This document shows positions 46,101 to 58,638 of a stretch of 64,000 bases of DNA, in pieces. The DNA lies in assembly GCF_029227915.1 (NCBI RefSeq), contig NC_079884.1, forward strand, positions 744,001 through 808,000, in the 5' to 3' direction. Numbering within the stretch: position 1 is the first letter of the stretch; the number at the start of each line of letters is the position of its first letter. Below the pieces are notes generated by a model. That model did no database searches. It saw only the letters and a program-made list of their open reading frames with translations, and was not told where the DNA came from. The position numbers and the translations under genes are program-made. Origin of the DNA: Hydractinia symbiolongicarpus. Taxonomy: Eukaryota; Cnidaria; Hydrozoa; Anthoathecata; Hydractiniidae.

Positions 46101-49100
46101 CACCACAATGTTTTGCGCCTCACTCAATTTATGACATACTAAAGCGCTTCACCTAAATGTGTGGCACAGTTTACACTCCTTATTAATCGCTCTTTTAGGT
46201 GTTCAACGCCAGGTAACACAGTTAATATTGTGGCTTAACCCGGCGTTTCGACTCCGGGTTCCCTGGATGGTCATCATCATCATCATCATTCTTGGCTTAA
46301 CGTCCGTTTTCCATGCTAGCATGGGTTGGACGGGGTATATTAATGACCCTCTTCCAATCTGATCTAGACTGTGTTAGATCTAAACTCAACTTCCTCTCTA
46401 TCAAGTCTGTCCTTATAACCTCCTGCCAAGTCTTTCTCGGTCTGCCTCTGGGCTTTGCCCCAGGAACTATCAAGTCTCTACACTTTCTTACCCAATTATC
46501 CTCCTCCATTCTTTCCAAGTGCCCCAGCCAATTCAATCTTCTTATCTGGATAACATTTTTAATTCTACGGAGACTTAGCCTGCTTCTTAGCTCATCTGAA
46601 CTCTTTCTGTCTCTCAGACTGGCATTAGACATCCACCTAACCATTCTCATATCATTCCTTTCTAAACGGTCAAGATCTTCCTGCTTCACTGCCCATGTCT
46701 CACTACCGTACAACATAACACTTCTTACACAGGCCTCATACAACCTACCTTTTACCTGAATTGACAGGACTCTGCTAGTCAATAAAGGAAGTAACTCTCT
46801 AAACTTTTTCCAAGCAGAACCTATCCTGCAAGTAACACTTCCTCCAACACCCCCTTCACTGCCCAACATATCACCTAAGTAACAGAAGTTCTTAACTATC
46901 TCTAACGAGCCACTGTTGTACATCATTAAAGCTGGAAATACTTCATTCTCTATAATCTCACCTTTGCAACGCTTGCATACAAACTGAATGTCAGCTCTTA
47001 ACCTTCCACTAATACTACTACACTTCTTATGTACCCAATGCTTACAAGTCTGACAAAAAATTGAGTTACTACCAACCCCTTTCCTGTAAACTCCACAAGG
47101 CCACTTTCCAACTACAAGGTCACACTTGGCTGCAATGCTACTAATCATGACTTTAGACTTTGCTGTGTTCACCCTAGTCTAAATATATATATACCACGGA
47201 ATCGCATTTTGGATTTAGTCTCTATTGTTAATTCTAAACCGATGAACGTAGTCTTAACCTTTTTTATCTTTCGCCTACTTCTATTTCTGTTTTTTGTTTT
47301 TAAACTTGTAGGATCCAACTTTATGGTCAAATCTTAGATATCTTAAACTTGATAAAGATTTTAGTCATGTCACAGGTATAATAGAACATTTCCAAAAAAT
47401 CGCTACACCACAAGCAATGGTATTTAATAAATGGATATGCTAAAACGTCTTCGTTTCTTATAAATGTTAAGTGTAGTGCTGTATTGTTAAAGTATTAATT
47501 TTCACAAATCACGTTTGGGACATTTGTACTACATGAAACATTTTGATAATACCACGGGATAATACCTATTTATTTCAAATAACGGAACAACACTGTAGAA
47601 GTTCTGTACAAAACAGGCTACTGCCGACCTTAGGTATAGGGAACAAAATTACACACGAACAAGAATCTGAAATCTTTTAGCCTGTAAGGACTTTTCTTTA
47701 AAGATTTTAAAATTAACATGGAGGTATCTTATGTAACACTCCTGTGGTTGATTACAAAGTTGAAAGCATTTACTCTAGTTATTGGATTTATCACACCTTT
47801 TTGAATAATAAGAATGCTTTTTTTAAAATTCTTTGATCATAAATGCACCATCATGGCCAATTGATCTTATATTTTTAAAATGCATAAAAAGATTTGCTAT
47901 ACAATGCAGTTACTGTCTGTGATTGCGTTGGAAATTGCTACTTACCATAGGTTAAACCTAAGACTGAATAGACTTGACATTTTTATTGCATTGTTTATTT
48001 TTTCATATTGCTGTGATGTTTTGTAATGTAATGGATAAATAAATACCCTTCTTCATGATAGTTAATTTTTTCTCTTTGTTTTTAATTTAATACAAAATTT
48101 TAACTATCTTTTTTCCTATTTTAGCACTTAAATTTTTTCTCTGTTGTATTTAGTATTTATCTGCATTTACTGATTGTTAAAAATTGTATAAGGGATCGCG
48201 TTCTGTATACTTATTAGGTTGTTCTGCCACAACAAAAAATTCAAATGGAATGACTCCACGTGCAATCGCAAAAGAAAAAGAATACAAAAGTGTTCTTAAA
48301 GAAATAAAAAAAGCTGAAAAATATGATGGTAAAAAGCCTGGAACCCAACTTCATATTGTGAAGGTCTGCTTTAGTGTTGTATTATCATTAATCAATATAT
48401 TTGTTCATACCACAGGCTAATTTTGCATGCGTACGCATCTTTTTAGTTTTATGATTGGATAATCGAGCAAAAAAAGGAATTAGAATCTGAAATCTTTGAA
48501 CATGATGTGGAAGTAAAAGGAAAAAGAACAGGCAAAATTAATATTGAAACTTTTTTGATGATTCTCATTGCTCACAGTAATGTTTATTGTTTTTGTTTGT
48601 TTTATTTTAATTGTTTCTGTTGTGTTATTCTTGATTCTTTTCTGTATTTTGACATGACAACAATTGTAACATCTATTGTGAGATAGATACAACAACATCT
48701 TAATCGTCTGTATTAATATAAAATGTACAAGACGTACAGTCAAAATGTTTGTTCTTCAGAGTCTCCGCTAACTGAAGATCAAATGAAGCCAATATTAAAG
48801 TTACATGATGGGAAAAAAGATGGAAACATTAATTACGAATTATTTTTCATTGGCAAGAAATACGTAAACAAGGTAAATTGTTATCAATAAAAATAAACAA
48901 TGTTTCTTGTTAATATTTCTAAGGAATATGTTTTTTAATCTGCGGATTGTTACATGTTTTTCTTTCCTGCAAGATTACACCAAAACCCCGGATACCATAA
49001 AGGACCAAAGTTCAGTAATTGAATCTCATTTATAGTTGGAACAATGTTTTTTTTTTATTTGTGCAGCTACAAAGTTTTTTTGTTTTTTGTTTTATAGTTT

Positions 49101-52100
49101 TACCTGGTTGGTGGTGGAAAGGTGTGTGAATTGATGTCATATAATATGCTTGTCACTATCACAACACGTGGAAAATTCCATGACTTTTTGCGTCCAAATA
49201 ACTCTAAAAAAGCTGCGGGCAACCATTCGTTTTATTCGTTAATTTGTTCTTCCGATTGTTTTCTTGTTTGCTTATTGATGGAGAAATGTATTTTTGTTAT
49301 TCCAGAAGAAGAAGAAAGAAGGAGGAAAGAAAGGAAGCAAAAAGAAGGTAAGCTTTGTTGTGTGATTGTATATATCATAGGATCTCTTTTTTGATTTTAT
49401 ATTGATCTGAACAAGATCCTAACGTTATAGTAAGCCGAAGGTTATTTTACTTTGAATATTTAGGTTGCCGAGTTCTTATATCGATTGTTCTTATGTAAAC
49501 AATGTATGTAACTGCCATGAAATTAACTTTACTTTGACAATCTTTCTTTAGGGAAAGACGAAAATAGAAATGCCAATATGTACAAATGCTAACATACCAC
49601 GTATCAAAGATGGCGGGCCATTTTTAAACTACTTGCAAAAACAAGAGGTACTGTCGAAATTTAACACAAATTAAAATTAAGTATATTCTAACAAATGTTT
49701 TGCTTTTTAGCATTTTGTTATTTTTATCGAAAATCGGACTTTTGGAGTTATGAAAAAATCGTGTTGTGTTTATGTTTATAAAATTGGAAGGGAAAGTCAA
49801 GGAAACTTTGGTATTGGTCAAGGAGAGTCAGGGAACTTTCTTATTGGTCGACGAAAAGCATAAAATTTCTTATTAGTCAGGAAAATGTAGAGTTAAATGC
49901 GTATTTTCGAGACTAGATCAGATTTTAATAAAAGGTGTGAACACGTGATGGTTATTTTTCATGGTAGAGTCATCAACAGCTAAGATGTCCACTCCTACTT
50001 TTAAAATGAAAATTCTCAAAAATTTATGGTATGATTCTTTTTTCTGTATTTAGCAAATTACTGATGCAAATCGATTTGATCGTGATCACCAACCAGAACA
50101 TCCCATACAAGACGATTCAATTTGGTATTGTTACAGACCAGGTAAATGTCAATATAATGAAAGGTTGAAAACTTAAACCTATCCTAAACATTAGAAAGTG
50201 AATGAGACCTCAGTTTCCAACAAAAATATACAGTTCCTTAAGTGTGGATAAAACTGTGACAGTATGATGGCCAACAACATCTTGCACAGTTTGTTATATA
50301 TGTTTTTTTCGAGTGAATAACATGGAAGCGAGTTAACAAATGTGAAAAAATAATCGCAAACATGTTGACCACGTTGAATATTTCTCATGTTTTGATCCAC
50401 CGTCGTGTTTTGTCAAAAACCCATGTTATCCAACTAAAACAGCTTCACTTATTTCAACTATTGTTATCATTGTGCTCGTGGTTGTCATTGTTTTGGTTTC
50501 TTCCACCACTTAACGTACTTGAGGATTTTGCAGATGTTTTAGATACTGCAACAACAATTTTGCTAAACACCAGTAGTTTGTGTAAGTAGTAATAGTCTTA
50601 GTAGTTGATAGTTAATGTTTCTCACCAATTCTGTATTTTCATCATGGAAATTGGATGAAAACTCTATACAGATTGTATAGCTTACACGTTATTTTTGTAG
50701 AGACCACATTCGTGCATATTAATGAAGTCATCAAATATAATGACAAGAGGTCGCTCAAGATTGCCATTAAAAACGGTTTGGAAGTCAACCAGCATGACAA
50801 ATATTACAAAACACCATTAATGTTGGCGTGTTTGGAAGGAAACATCGAATTTGTCAAGTATCTTCTACAGCACGGGTAAAATGTGTTGAGTATTATCGCG
50901 TATGCCCTTTTCTGATGCATGGGTATTGTAAACTCCTACGTAGAAACTAGTGGCATGCAAAAATGTCGTGTTTTAAGGAGTATTTTGTTGGTATTACATT
51001 TCTTGGATTTGAGCAAAATCTGTGCAAGTTAGAACATGCCAAGCATGCTCAGGTTTGCTTTGTCCACGATTTATGTCTCACGTACGATTGTGTCGATAAA
51101 TTTTGTATCAATGTGCTATCCAATATAACAACTTGTGATGTTAAGGAAATGAAGTATATACGGCGCTACAGAATATAAGTCAAAAAGTATCTAAATGCCC
51201 ATTATTTTCTTTAGTGCTGATGTAACTGCTCTGGATAATTTTAAGTGGACTCCGCTTCATTTTGCTTGTCATATTGGTCACAAGGATATTGTAGAGTTGC
51301 TCCTCAACAACGGTGCAAATATAGATGCGCGTTCATATAACGGAGGCACACCAATGATGAGAGCAATCGAAAGTTCGAAAGCAGATGTTGTTCAACTTTT
51401 AATTGAACGAGGGTATGTCTTTTTGTTAATCGAACGGTTGAAAGAGAATATGTCTCTTCTTTGTGTGATTAATATTTGATGCAAGCCTTTACCAGGATAT
51501 CCATTCATCTCCTTTGCTTTAAAAACATACTATTTCCAAAGAATTAATTCTATGAATCATATAACCCGAATTTCTTTTAAAAAAGCGATATTGCGCAATA
51601 AAAATTAAAAGCGATTACATATCTCAAATTCGATGTTTTGGAATACACTTATATATGGTACAATATGAAAAAACTCAGAAAGCTAAAAGTAATTCTCTGT
51701 AATTAAATATTTTGTTGCCCAATAATATAAAACAATTTTTGACACCATAATAAATAACTCTTTTCTGTTCAAAAAAAGTGCTGGTTTTTCATTATTTCTT
51801 CGCTAACTTTAGTACTATTTCGTGTAAAGCCTTTTTTTTAAAAAAAATGTGTATTCGTGTGTTAATTAACCTCAAACTGAAAAAGAAATATACTCCACTG
51901 AATAAATATTTGTTGTAAAACAGTATATCAAAATGCACGAATCAGGAACGATGTTAAACTGCGGTGACATGTCATTTAACGCACAAAGCAACCATAATTT
52001 CTTTTCCTCGAAATACCCATTCTTTCTGTCCTCTTCTCTCTTTCCCCTCTCCCCTCCTCCCCCTCTCCCCTCCTCTCCTCCTCTCTCTTCTCCTCCTCCT

Positions 52101-55100
52101 CTCTCTTCTCCTCCTCTCTCTTCTCCTCCTCCTCTCTCCTCCCCCCCCTTTCCACTGCCTTCCCGATTAGTTAAATTTAATACATCTTCCAACAAACATC
52201 TGAACTTTCAACCAATTTGTCTGTACCATCAAATATTATTTTAGTGCGAAGATACAAGTGGAAAACAAGAAGGGTCAGACAGCTCTAGATATAGCGAAAG
52301 CGTTTTCCGATCCTCGTATTATAAGCATTGTACAAACAAGATGGGATGAACTCCCTCCACCCGTTGACAAAAGAAAGAAAAAAGGAGGTACTTAACCTAA
52401 CGGAAAATGTTTCTAATGGAACTTCAGATAAAAAGTGGTGTTATGTTGAAGCGCCTAATTAGTTGTTGAACAATGCTTTTTACGGTTTTTTGATACGCTT
52501 TTTACGTTTTTTTGATACGCTTTTTTTCCTTTTTAAGATTCGCATTTACAGAACGTACGATGCATAAATTATGATGTCACGTTTCAATAAAAAAAAATCT
52601 TGACATTTTCTGTCATAGGTACTTTTGAAGGGATATGCCTTCTCATTTTATAACTATAATGAAAAATAACCTCTGAATCCGTTTACTGATTTTTAATCTA
52701 CTCTTTTCGTTGTTTAGGTAATTCGAAGAAAAATACGAAACCAAAATCCAGCAGTACTAACCGTCTTAGCATGCCTAACATCAGAGTCTCTGATCAAAAT
52801 GACGAGGTTGGTTCGTTTGTTTTTTTACTTGTTTGTTTGGGTTGGTTTGGTTTGGTTAAGTTTCATTTGTTATTTTTGTTGTTTTTTTTTTGTTTATTGT
52901 TTGTTTGTTTTTTATTTTAACTGATTATTTTTTACTCATCTGTAATGGACAACATTCTAGGCATTCGGGCATTGTTTTATGGTGTTAAATTTTTGTAGGC
53001 TGTGCGATATAAAGAACGCGATAAATCTCTCCTCAGGGCAGCCTCCGCATTGGCTGAAGGACAGCCCTTTGAAAAGTCGATTGTGTATACCCCCAAAAGA
53101 GCTTGGATGCCTGAGTCAAATACGGTATGTTTTTTTTGTAACTATTTTGTTTCATCCCAGTGCCACAAACATTAGTGTCCACGCGAGCAATTTTTCGCTA
53201 AAAAACTTTACATTTAATCTCTCAGGGCATCTTTTTCAGGATTCTAATTCAGGAGCCTTGGCACACACCTAAATCGTTTCAAGCGTGTGATTAAAACGTC
53301 CGCCACATTTTCAGTTTGGTTAGACATGTCCGTAGCTCGTTTCGAACTTTCGTCGGTTAAAACGTCCGATAGATTTCCGTCTTGGTCGGACACTTTTAGA
53401 TCTCAGAATTATTGAATAGTCCTGGTCCTTTAAATTTACGAACAAGCCTATTTTTAGCCAACCTGACCATCCTAGCTAATTCACCGACTCCTGACTTAGT
53501 TAAAAAGTAGTCGTATATCTCTTTTGCCTGGCCCCTTCGTCGTTGGTAACCAGGTCTTACACAAGAAATCCAGCCATGCGATTCTTAACTAATGCGGAGG
53601 TGAACGCCGACGGAGCACGGATGATGCAAGTCTGCAAAACTGCACTTACAGGCGGAAAGGCAATTTATCATGGATTTAATTTTAGATAATTTCTTCATTT
53701 GACGAAAAATTGGAAACCATAGCAGGTCCGAATTTAATGAATTATTTTCTTTATGCCGCAACTGTTATTCAAACAATTTTAAAAAGAAACCGGTATAATT
53801 TTTTTTTCTGTATAAATTTTATGTACCCGACGTGTACCTGAACTTTCCGAATGAATTTTGAAGTTTTATTTAAACCATGCGGATAAAGACTTTTTTAATT
53901 TAAAAACGAAGCATATTTTTTCCTATTTGCTGAAAAAAAACAATAAATTTATGAAAACGACAGTATAGTCATGCATACTATTTCGGACATGTAGAAAAGG
54001 AAGTTAAGATTGAGAGAGTCGCTCTACCAGTAGACGCTCGATCATCGTGTTTGGGGTTCACGATTTAAAACGTCCCCGTCTTTTCTACTGCAAAATGAAT
54101 GCGCAACAAAGATTAACCTTAATGCCTGCATCGCTCGCGTTTTATAAAATAGCGAATGAACTGTTGCACGATGGGTGGAAAATAATCACCCCAAATATCT
54201 TTTCAGTTTCAGGTTGAGCGTTCGTGCAAGAATGTCACTTAAAAGACCAATCAGTTCTTAAGAAAAACGTTAATACTTATCTCAAAATGTTAATATTTAC
54301 GCGAGCAATAGAATGCTCGGGTAACAAGCATTTACGCGAGCACTACGCGGGCGCGAGCAATTGCTCGCGACTCATGGCAAGGCCTGATATGTGAATGTAA
54401 ACAATGGTAAAGGTATAGAAGCTGTTGGAAATAAAATATGAATATTTTTATGGTGATAGAAGTTCCGAATTTTCGAATGTTTTAAAGTTTGAATTTTAAA
54501 GAACCTCCCTTCATTGTTTGAAACTACGAAATGTTTTCGCTTTTTTTAAACAAAGATGAAACGAACTGTGACTTCAAAAAAGACTTTTTTATTTATATTT
54601 TGTGGCTTTTTTGTGTTTCTCATTATTTATTTATTTTTTGCATTACACGTTTCTACTTGTCGCAGGGTTCTCACGCCTACAAGTTGAAAATTTTTCTCAC
54701 TTCTTAAAAATCAAAAAGTTAAGATTTCTTTTCAGTCCTCCTCACCAAAGTTTTGTGATTCTTTTTTACGGTGTTCAGCTTTAACTCTCAAAAACTGTTC
54801 ACTGTTTATTATGTTACACTAGTCGACGTCCCGTAGATAAATTCATGGGTTCGCCCGTTTTTTATTTATCGCATTTCGCGTGTCTTGCTACTGCGGTTTT
54901 TGGAATATTTTACGTTATGTGCTGCTTTCTCGTACTCACTTTTTCACTGTCCTTTGGAACAAAATGACTTTTCTTGTGTATGAAAAATACGGATAAAAAT
55001 GTCCTCGTTTCTCCTTGTTTATGGTATCAATACCTCCCACAAATCTGTAAGAAATTTAGATGTAAGTAAGAGTGGAGAACAGACTTCCTAGCTCAAGCAG

Positions 55101-55360
55101 ATAACTTCATGTTTATTTTGTTTGTTCTACGAAGCCACGGCCTATGTGAATTAACTTTTAATCTTAATTTGTGCGCTGTAATAGAACGCATTCTCTAAAT
55201 TTAATTTTGTTATGATGCTAACATTTAGAACGAACTGCTTGCGCAGAAAAAGGAAAAACGGGATCAATTCGGATACGAAATTGATTTTTCGGATTATAAA
55301 CCGCCTTTCCAGAAACATATTGATGATCTTGTGAAGAGCATGGAGAAGTCTGGTGACTAG
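43164..55360 (+). CDS. ANKEF1: Ankyrin-repeat and EF-hand protein ANKEF1, 773 aa, 19 exons
   Basis: Exons: 43164-43293, 43377-43577, 43677-43786, 44135-44239, 44315-44439, 44518-44666, 48218-48363, 48447-48576, 48760-48872, 49098-49121, 49306-49347, 49552-49647, 50054-50141, 50701-50875, 51215-51412, 52245-52387, 52718-52806, 52999-53124 and 55229-55360. The frame closes exactly, giving 773 aa against 776 in human ANKEF1. Order: N-terminal ankyrin repeats (about 47-300; 'GLHVAASANSE', 'GKTPFIRAAEFGH'), the linker 'GMTPRAIAKE', degenerate EF-hand region (about 323-403; loop HDGKKDGNINYELF lacks the usual final Glu), a lysine-rich stretch (412-425), 'DRDHQPEHPIQDDSIWY' (466-482), a second ankyrin block (about 515-640; 'YYKTPLMLACLEGN', 'WTPLHFACHIGHKDIVELL') and the C-terminal signature 'DFSDYKPPFQKHI'. 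The role is unproven; the family is testis- and cilia-enriched in vertebrates. Introns 6 and 18 carry transposons. Confidence 0.97.
45700..46115. repeat. Two short tandem duplications in ANKEF1 intron 6
   Basis: About 45705-45780 and 45825-45890 share GGGTATTA(C/T)GC and a GTTT(A/G)CCTGTACTAA(C/T)C(C/G) segment. About 46015-46065 and 46068-46120 share AAAATATATT(A/C)CAC(T/C)GG and (A/C)ATGTT(C/T)TGCGCCT. Both look like diverged local duplications. Confidence 0.55.
46268..47182 (-). pseudogene. 5'-truncated LINE with PHD-like zinc knuckle, in ANKEF1 intron 6
   Basis: A 291-codon minus-strand frame (47172-46297) is still open. After 'NTAKSKVMISS', the end of an RT domain, come cysteines and a histidine spaced like a PHD-type zinc knuckle ('CGVYRKGVGSNSIFCQTCKH', then 'WVHKKCSS' and 'FVCKRCKG'). 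Next are 'NFCYLGDMLGSEGGVGGS', 'GRLYEACVRSVMLYGSETWA', 'RLNWLGHLERMEEDNW' and 'GAKPRGRPRKTWQEV'. It ends in a TGATGA tail (46268-46288). The frame is intact but the endonuclease and RT core are missing, so it cannot move alone. It is the least damaged of three copies in the window and runs antisense to the host gene. Confidence 0.88.
52014..52155 (+). repeat. Polypyrimidine tract in ANKEF1 intron 15
   Basis: About 140 bases of almost pure C/T on the + strand, built of CTCCTC and CTCTCTT units (for example CTCCTCCTCTCTCTTCTCC). It lies upstream of the exon 16 acceptor at 52244. Such mirror-repeat tracts can form triplex DNA. Confidence 0.85.
53181..54386. mobile_element. hAT-like element, copy B, in ANKEF1 intron 18
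   Basis: Reverse-complement copy of 6569-7840. Shared words include CCTGGCCCCTTCGTCGTTGG, GTTGGTAACCAGGTCTTACA and CTCATGGCAAGGCCTG at the right end (54371-54386). The left end begins at ACGCGAGCAATTTTTCGC and lacks the 16-bp terminal repeat, so this copy is truncated and immobile. It starts only about 55 bp after the exon 18 donor. Confidence 0.85.
54824..54895 (+). repeat. Short interspersed repeat, copy 2
   Basis: Partner of 38834-38905: CGTCCCGTAGATAAATTCAT, GGGTTCGCCCG and GCATTTCGCGTGTCTTGC. It lies in ANKEF1 intron 18. Confidence 0.5.
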
Positions 55361-55529
55361 AGCACCCATGAGAATCAAATGATGAAAGAATTGTTGGTGT
55401 TCTTTAGGAAAAAATTACAAAATCTTGCCAAAGGAGATGAACGTGGTAAAGGAGAATGGAAATATCATCCGAAGCATCTTTGCATGCTCCGTGCGCTGGT
55501 TTACTAACATTGACAATGTATTTATGTTC

Positions 55530-55740
55530 GTTGGTAGAGTAAAAATATCACGAGTTTTGTGAGTTGATTGGTAGAGCGAAACCTCTCTTTAAGTTCTGTT
55601 TGTTTATGGTAGAGCAAAACCTCTCTTGCAAATTCTGTACGTTGATTGATAGAGCATAGCCTCTCTTGCAAGTTCTGTATGTTGGTTGGTAGAATAGAGC
55701 CTCCCTTATATGCCCAGTGTCTTGATTGGTAGAACTTAAA
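55530..55740. repeat. Minisatellite with about 38-41-bp unit after ANKEF1
   Basis: The unit TTGATTGGTAGAGC(G/A)AAACCTCTCTTGCAAGTTCTGTA is repeated about five times with variation. TGGTAGA or TGATAGA occurs near 55534, 55571, 55607, 55648, 55688 and 55729. It sits between the stop codon and the AATAAA at 55851, so it is probably transcribed in the 3' UTR. Confidence 0.8.
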
Positions 55741-55850
55741 ACAGTGCAGAACGATAATGAATTGTTCCAACTATCCTATCTGAATTGTCTTTAATATCCA
55801 GACAGAAAAACTATTACGAATCCCTTATCAAAATAAGTTTTGTCTTCAGA

Positions 55851-55856
55851 AATAAA
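55851..55856 (+). terminator. AATAAA polyadenylation signal for ANKEF1
   Basis: First clear AATAAA after the ANKEF1 stop, 491 bp downstream, past the minisatellite. Confidence 0.5.
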
Positions 55857-58638
55857 AGTTTAAGTATCAAGAAGTTATAATTAATAAACCGTTCATTTTT
55901 TTGAGCATTTCAAATTTAATTTATTTTTAACTTTTATGTGTATATATAGCTTTAATAAATTTTCGTGTTATTTTTTGAATAATGTAATTTTAAAATATTT
56001 ATATTTTTAATAGAAGAGGCTATTGTAGTGGCTAAAAGATAGTTCAACAATAAACCGTGTTTTTTGAATTTGTAGTTACTTTAAGAAGAAAAAGCAGCAT
56101 ATGTTTTCCATAAACTAACTACTTTATATAGCTCTTCTAGTAGCTGGCATTGACCACAATTTTGGAAAGTACTAACATCCCGGTTATGTTGGAAAGTGAT
56201 GTTAGTTTTTTGGAAGTAGAGAAATTGTGCTTACTTAAATCTCAAAGTTGATTCAACGAGATTCAACGAGTTTTTTACGTTCACCGTCTTGTTTGTTTGT
56301 TTGTTTACTTATATGCTTCGCGACCATATAGAATTAGTTTAAGATCAAGGTAGGGCGCATTCTCTTCTTGTGGATGTAGATAGCCGAATACTTAGGTATG
56401 CACGAAATAAAGATGCCGGGTGTATGTACAATATCCGATTACCTGAGGACCGAAGTTTGTACGACGGTGAACTCGCAATTTTTCCACGGGCTGACGACCA
56501 GTAGATATATGAAAGCTACCATTTTAAAAAGTAATGGTGGCAAAAAATGACTGGCCAATGTAAAATATATTAGTTCGAAAAAAACGATACGCAAATGTAG
56601 AAGAACATTTTAGGACGAGTTTAGAATATCCTTGAAGACTTACAGAAGGCTGTGCCTGTGAACATTGTTTAAAATGGCGATTAACGGATTCTATCGTCAC
56701 TTGTTTTACTATATTTTGTAACGCGTTTTACCATTTCTGGAAGGTCCAATATTTTAAGCTTTAAATCGCAAAAAACAGATATAATGAAAGTCTCTTCCTC
56801 GAACTTCAATATTGTTATAGAAAAAGGTGTGATTTTAATGAGAACATATTTTCTAGTTTTTTTATTTCAACAGCAGATTTCGTATTAATAGAGAAAATTG
56901 TTTAGCTTTTAAGAAACTTCTGTTAAAGTATCCTTTTTTTCAATACACTGGCTGTTAATATTCAGAAGCCATTTAAAAAGAATGAATCAAAATCAAGCTG
57001 TTGGAAGAGAATGATTATTTAATGCATATTGAGAACGTTGGTTGAAAAAGTTTAAAAATTTAATGAACTCCTTCAATAGATTCCCGTTCGTCTCTGTTAC
57101 CGTAACTCTTCTTCTTTTTGTTTGTGTTTTACTTGAACTATCCAAAAATTAACGTCTTGAACATCTGCATAGGAGTGTTCAAACCTATACTGTCGCGAAA
57201 GAATTTTTAACCATAGTTGATATTTTCGCATATTAATGTTACTTTTGAGGTTGGATACGCTTGTTTATTTTCTTCAATCAAAAAAAAAAGGAATAGAATT
57301 GTTAACTTGTAAAATTTACCGTATTAATAAAATTAGGGAAAAGATCAACTTCCATATGGAAAAGACATACAAAGTTGATTTACCCATGGCTATTATCTGC
57401 ATATCTTATATATTATATCCAGTTACTGTACTAGAAGACCAAGTAAAGATATGATCAATGAATTGTTGTCGTTGTTGTTATTTTTATTGTTATTGTTTTG
57501 TTGTTGTTGTTATTGCTGTTTTTGTTGTTATTATTGTTGTTGTTGTTGTTGTTTTTGCATTCTCATAAGAACATGATTTTGTTCCTCATCATAAACTGAG
57601 AACTGAGTTTAAGGTGCAAAACCTATTAAATGTTTTCTGTAAAACTCCCAAAGTTTTGATTTAAGTTTGGACACGAGAATTAATTTATTTTCCTTTTAAT
57701 GACTAAAATGTTTTTCAAGAACGAACAACTCGTTCTCAGGCCCTATTGAAAACAAAATATATCACCAGTCTTGATCCTAGGATTTCTTACCTTTTTACAT
57801 CGGAGCAGGAAGGCAAAAAAGGCCTTGGAAACCACCTCAGGTATGATGTACGTTGTTGAGTTGCACCTGGTGGAAAATTTTATTTACTCTGTTATTTTCA
57901 TAGCCGAAAAGGGGATTAGCTGAATTGCCGCAACCTTGTCACCAGTACTTGTTAGGGTTTTTATTTGGACGATTTGTCCCATTAAGAAAAACATTTCAGG
58001 TCTTGATTACGAGGTTAGTATCTTCATTAAAAAGAAATAAGGTCACTGTGATTCCGTTGTCTAGCAATGTAAGGTATTGGCTTTTGTATTATTAAAAGCA
58101 CAAAAGAGATTGAGTACGAGTTTGCATTGTATTGCTGAAGCACGTAGACATGCTTTAAGAAAGTTTTGATATTAACATGAAGATAGATCGACCATCTGTC
58201 TTTACACTTTGTTGTAAAACATTCTTTTGCTTGCATCGCATGTATTCTCAATATCTGCATTAAGTCATTTTCTTCTCTGAATTATTTATCACTAAACACA
58301 TTGATTTTTTATATTCTCATGTTCTATAACATGTATTTTTAAATAAATATTTCCTATCTGCCATGTTTTGTTTTTTTCATTTTTCACTAAGCAGAGTTAT
58401 TGAAATTGAAACCTATAAAAGTTATTTCCATTGCGTTTATCGTGGATACACGCTTTCTTAGGTTTCGCGCGGTTGTTTGTGTGGACTTTCTGATGACTAA
58501 ATAATGTAAAAATGTGTATAAAAAAATATGAGTCATAATCTTTTCGAGTAGTTCTGGCATAATATCCACCTTGTTTTATTTCTATTTTAATTTTGACTAA
58601 CACCAATCTAGTGAATACTATATTTAAGAACAAAGACA
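55857..58638. other. Intergenic region, AT-rich
   Basis: No gene recognised. Short open frames (for example 57236-57454) have no domain or splice context. A GTT/ATT microsatellite at 57463-57558 is the only clear structure. Confidence 0.5.
57463..57558 (+). repeat. GTT/ATT microsatellite
   Basis: Interrupted GTT and ATT runs, ending TTGTTGTTGTTGTTG before TTTTTGCATTC. Confidence 0.85.

Noticed and set aside
51872-52195. Gly/Glu/Arg-rich minus-strand protein
   Set aside because: Translation of the antisense of the C/T tract; low complexity only.
55522-55770. 82-codon minus-strand protein with internal repeats
   Set aside because: The repeats are those of the DNA minisatellite, and the frame lies in the probable ANKEF1 3' UTR.
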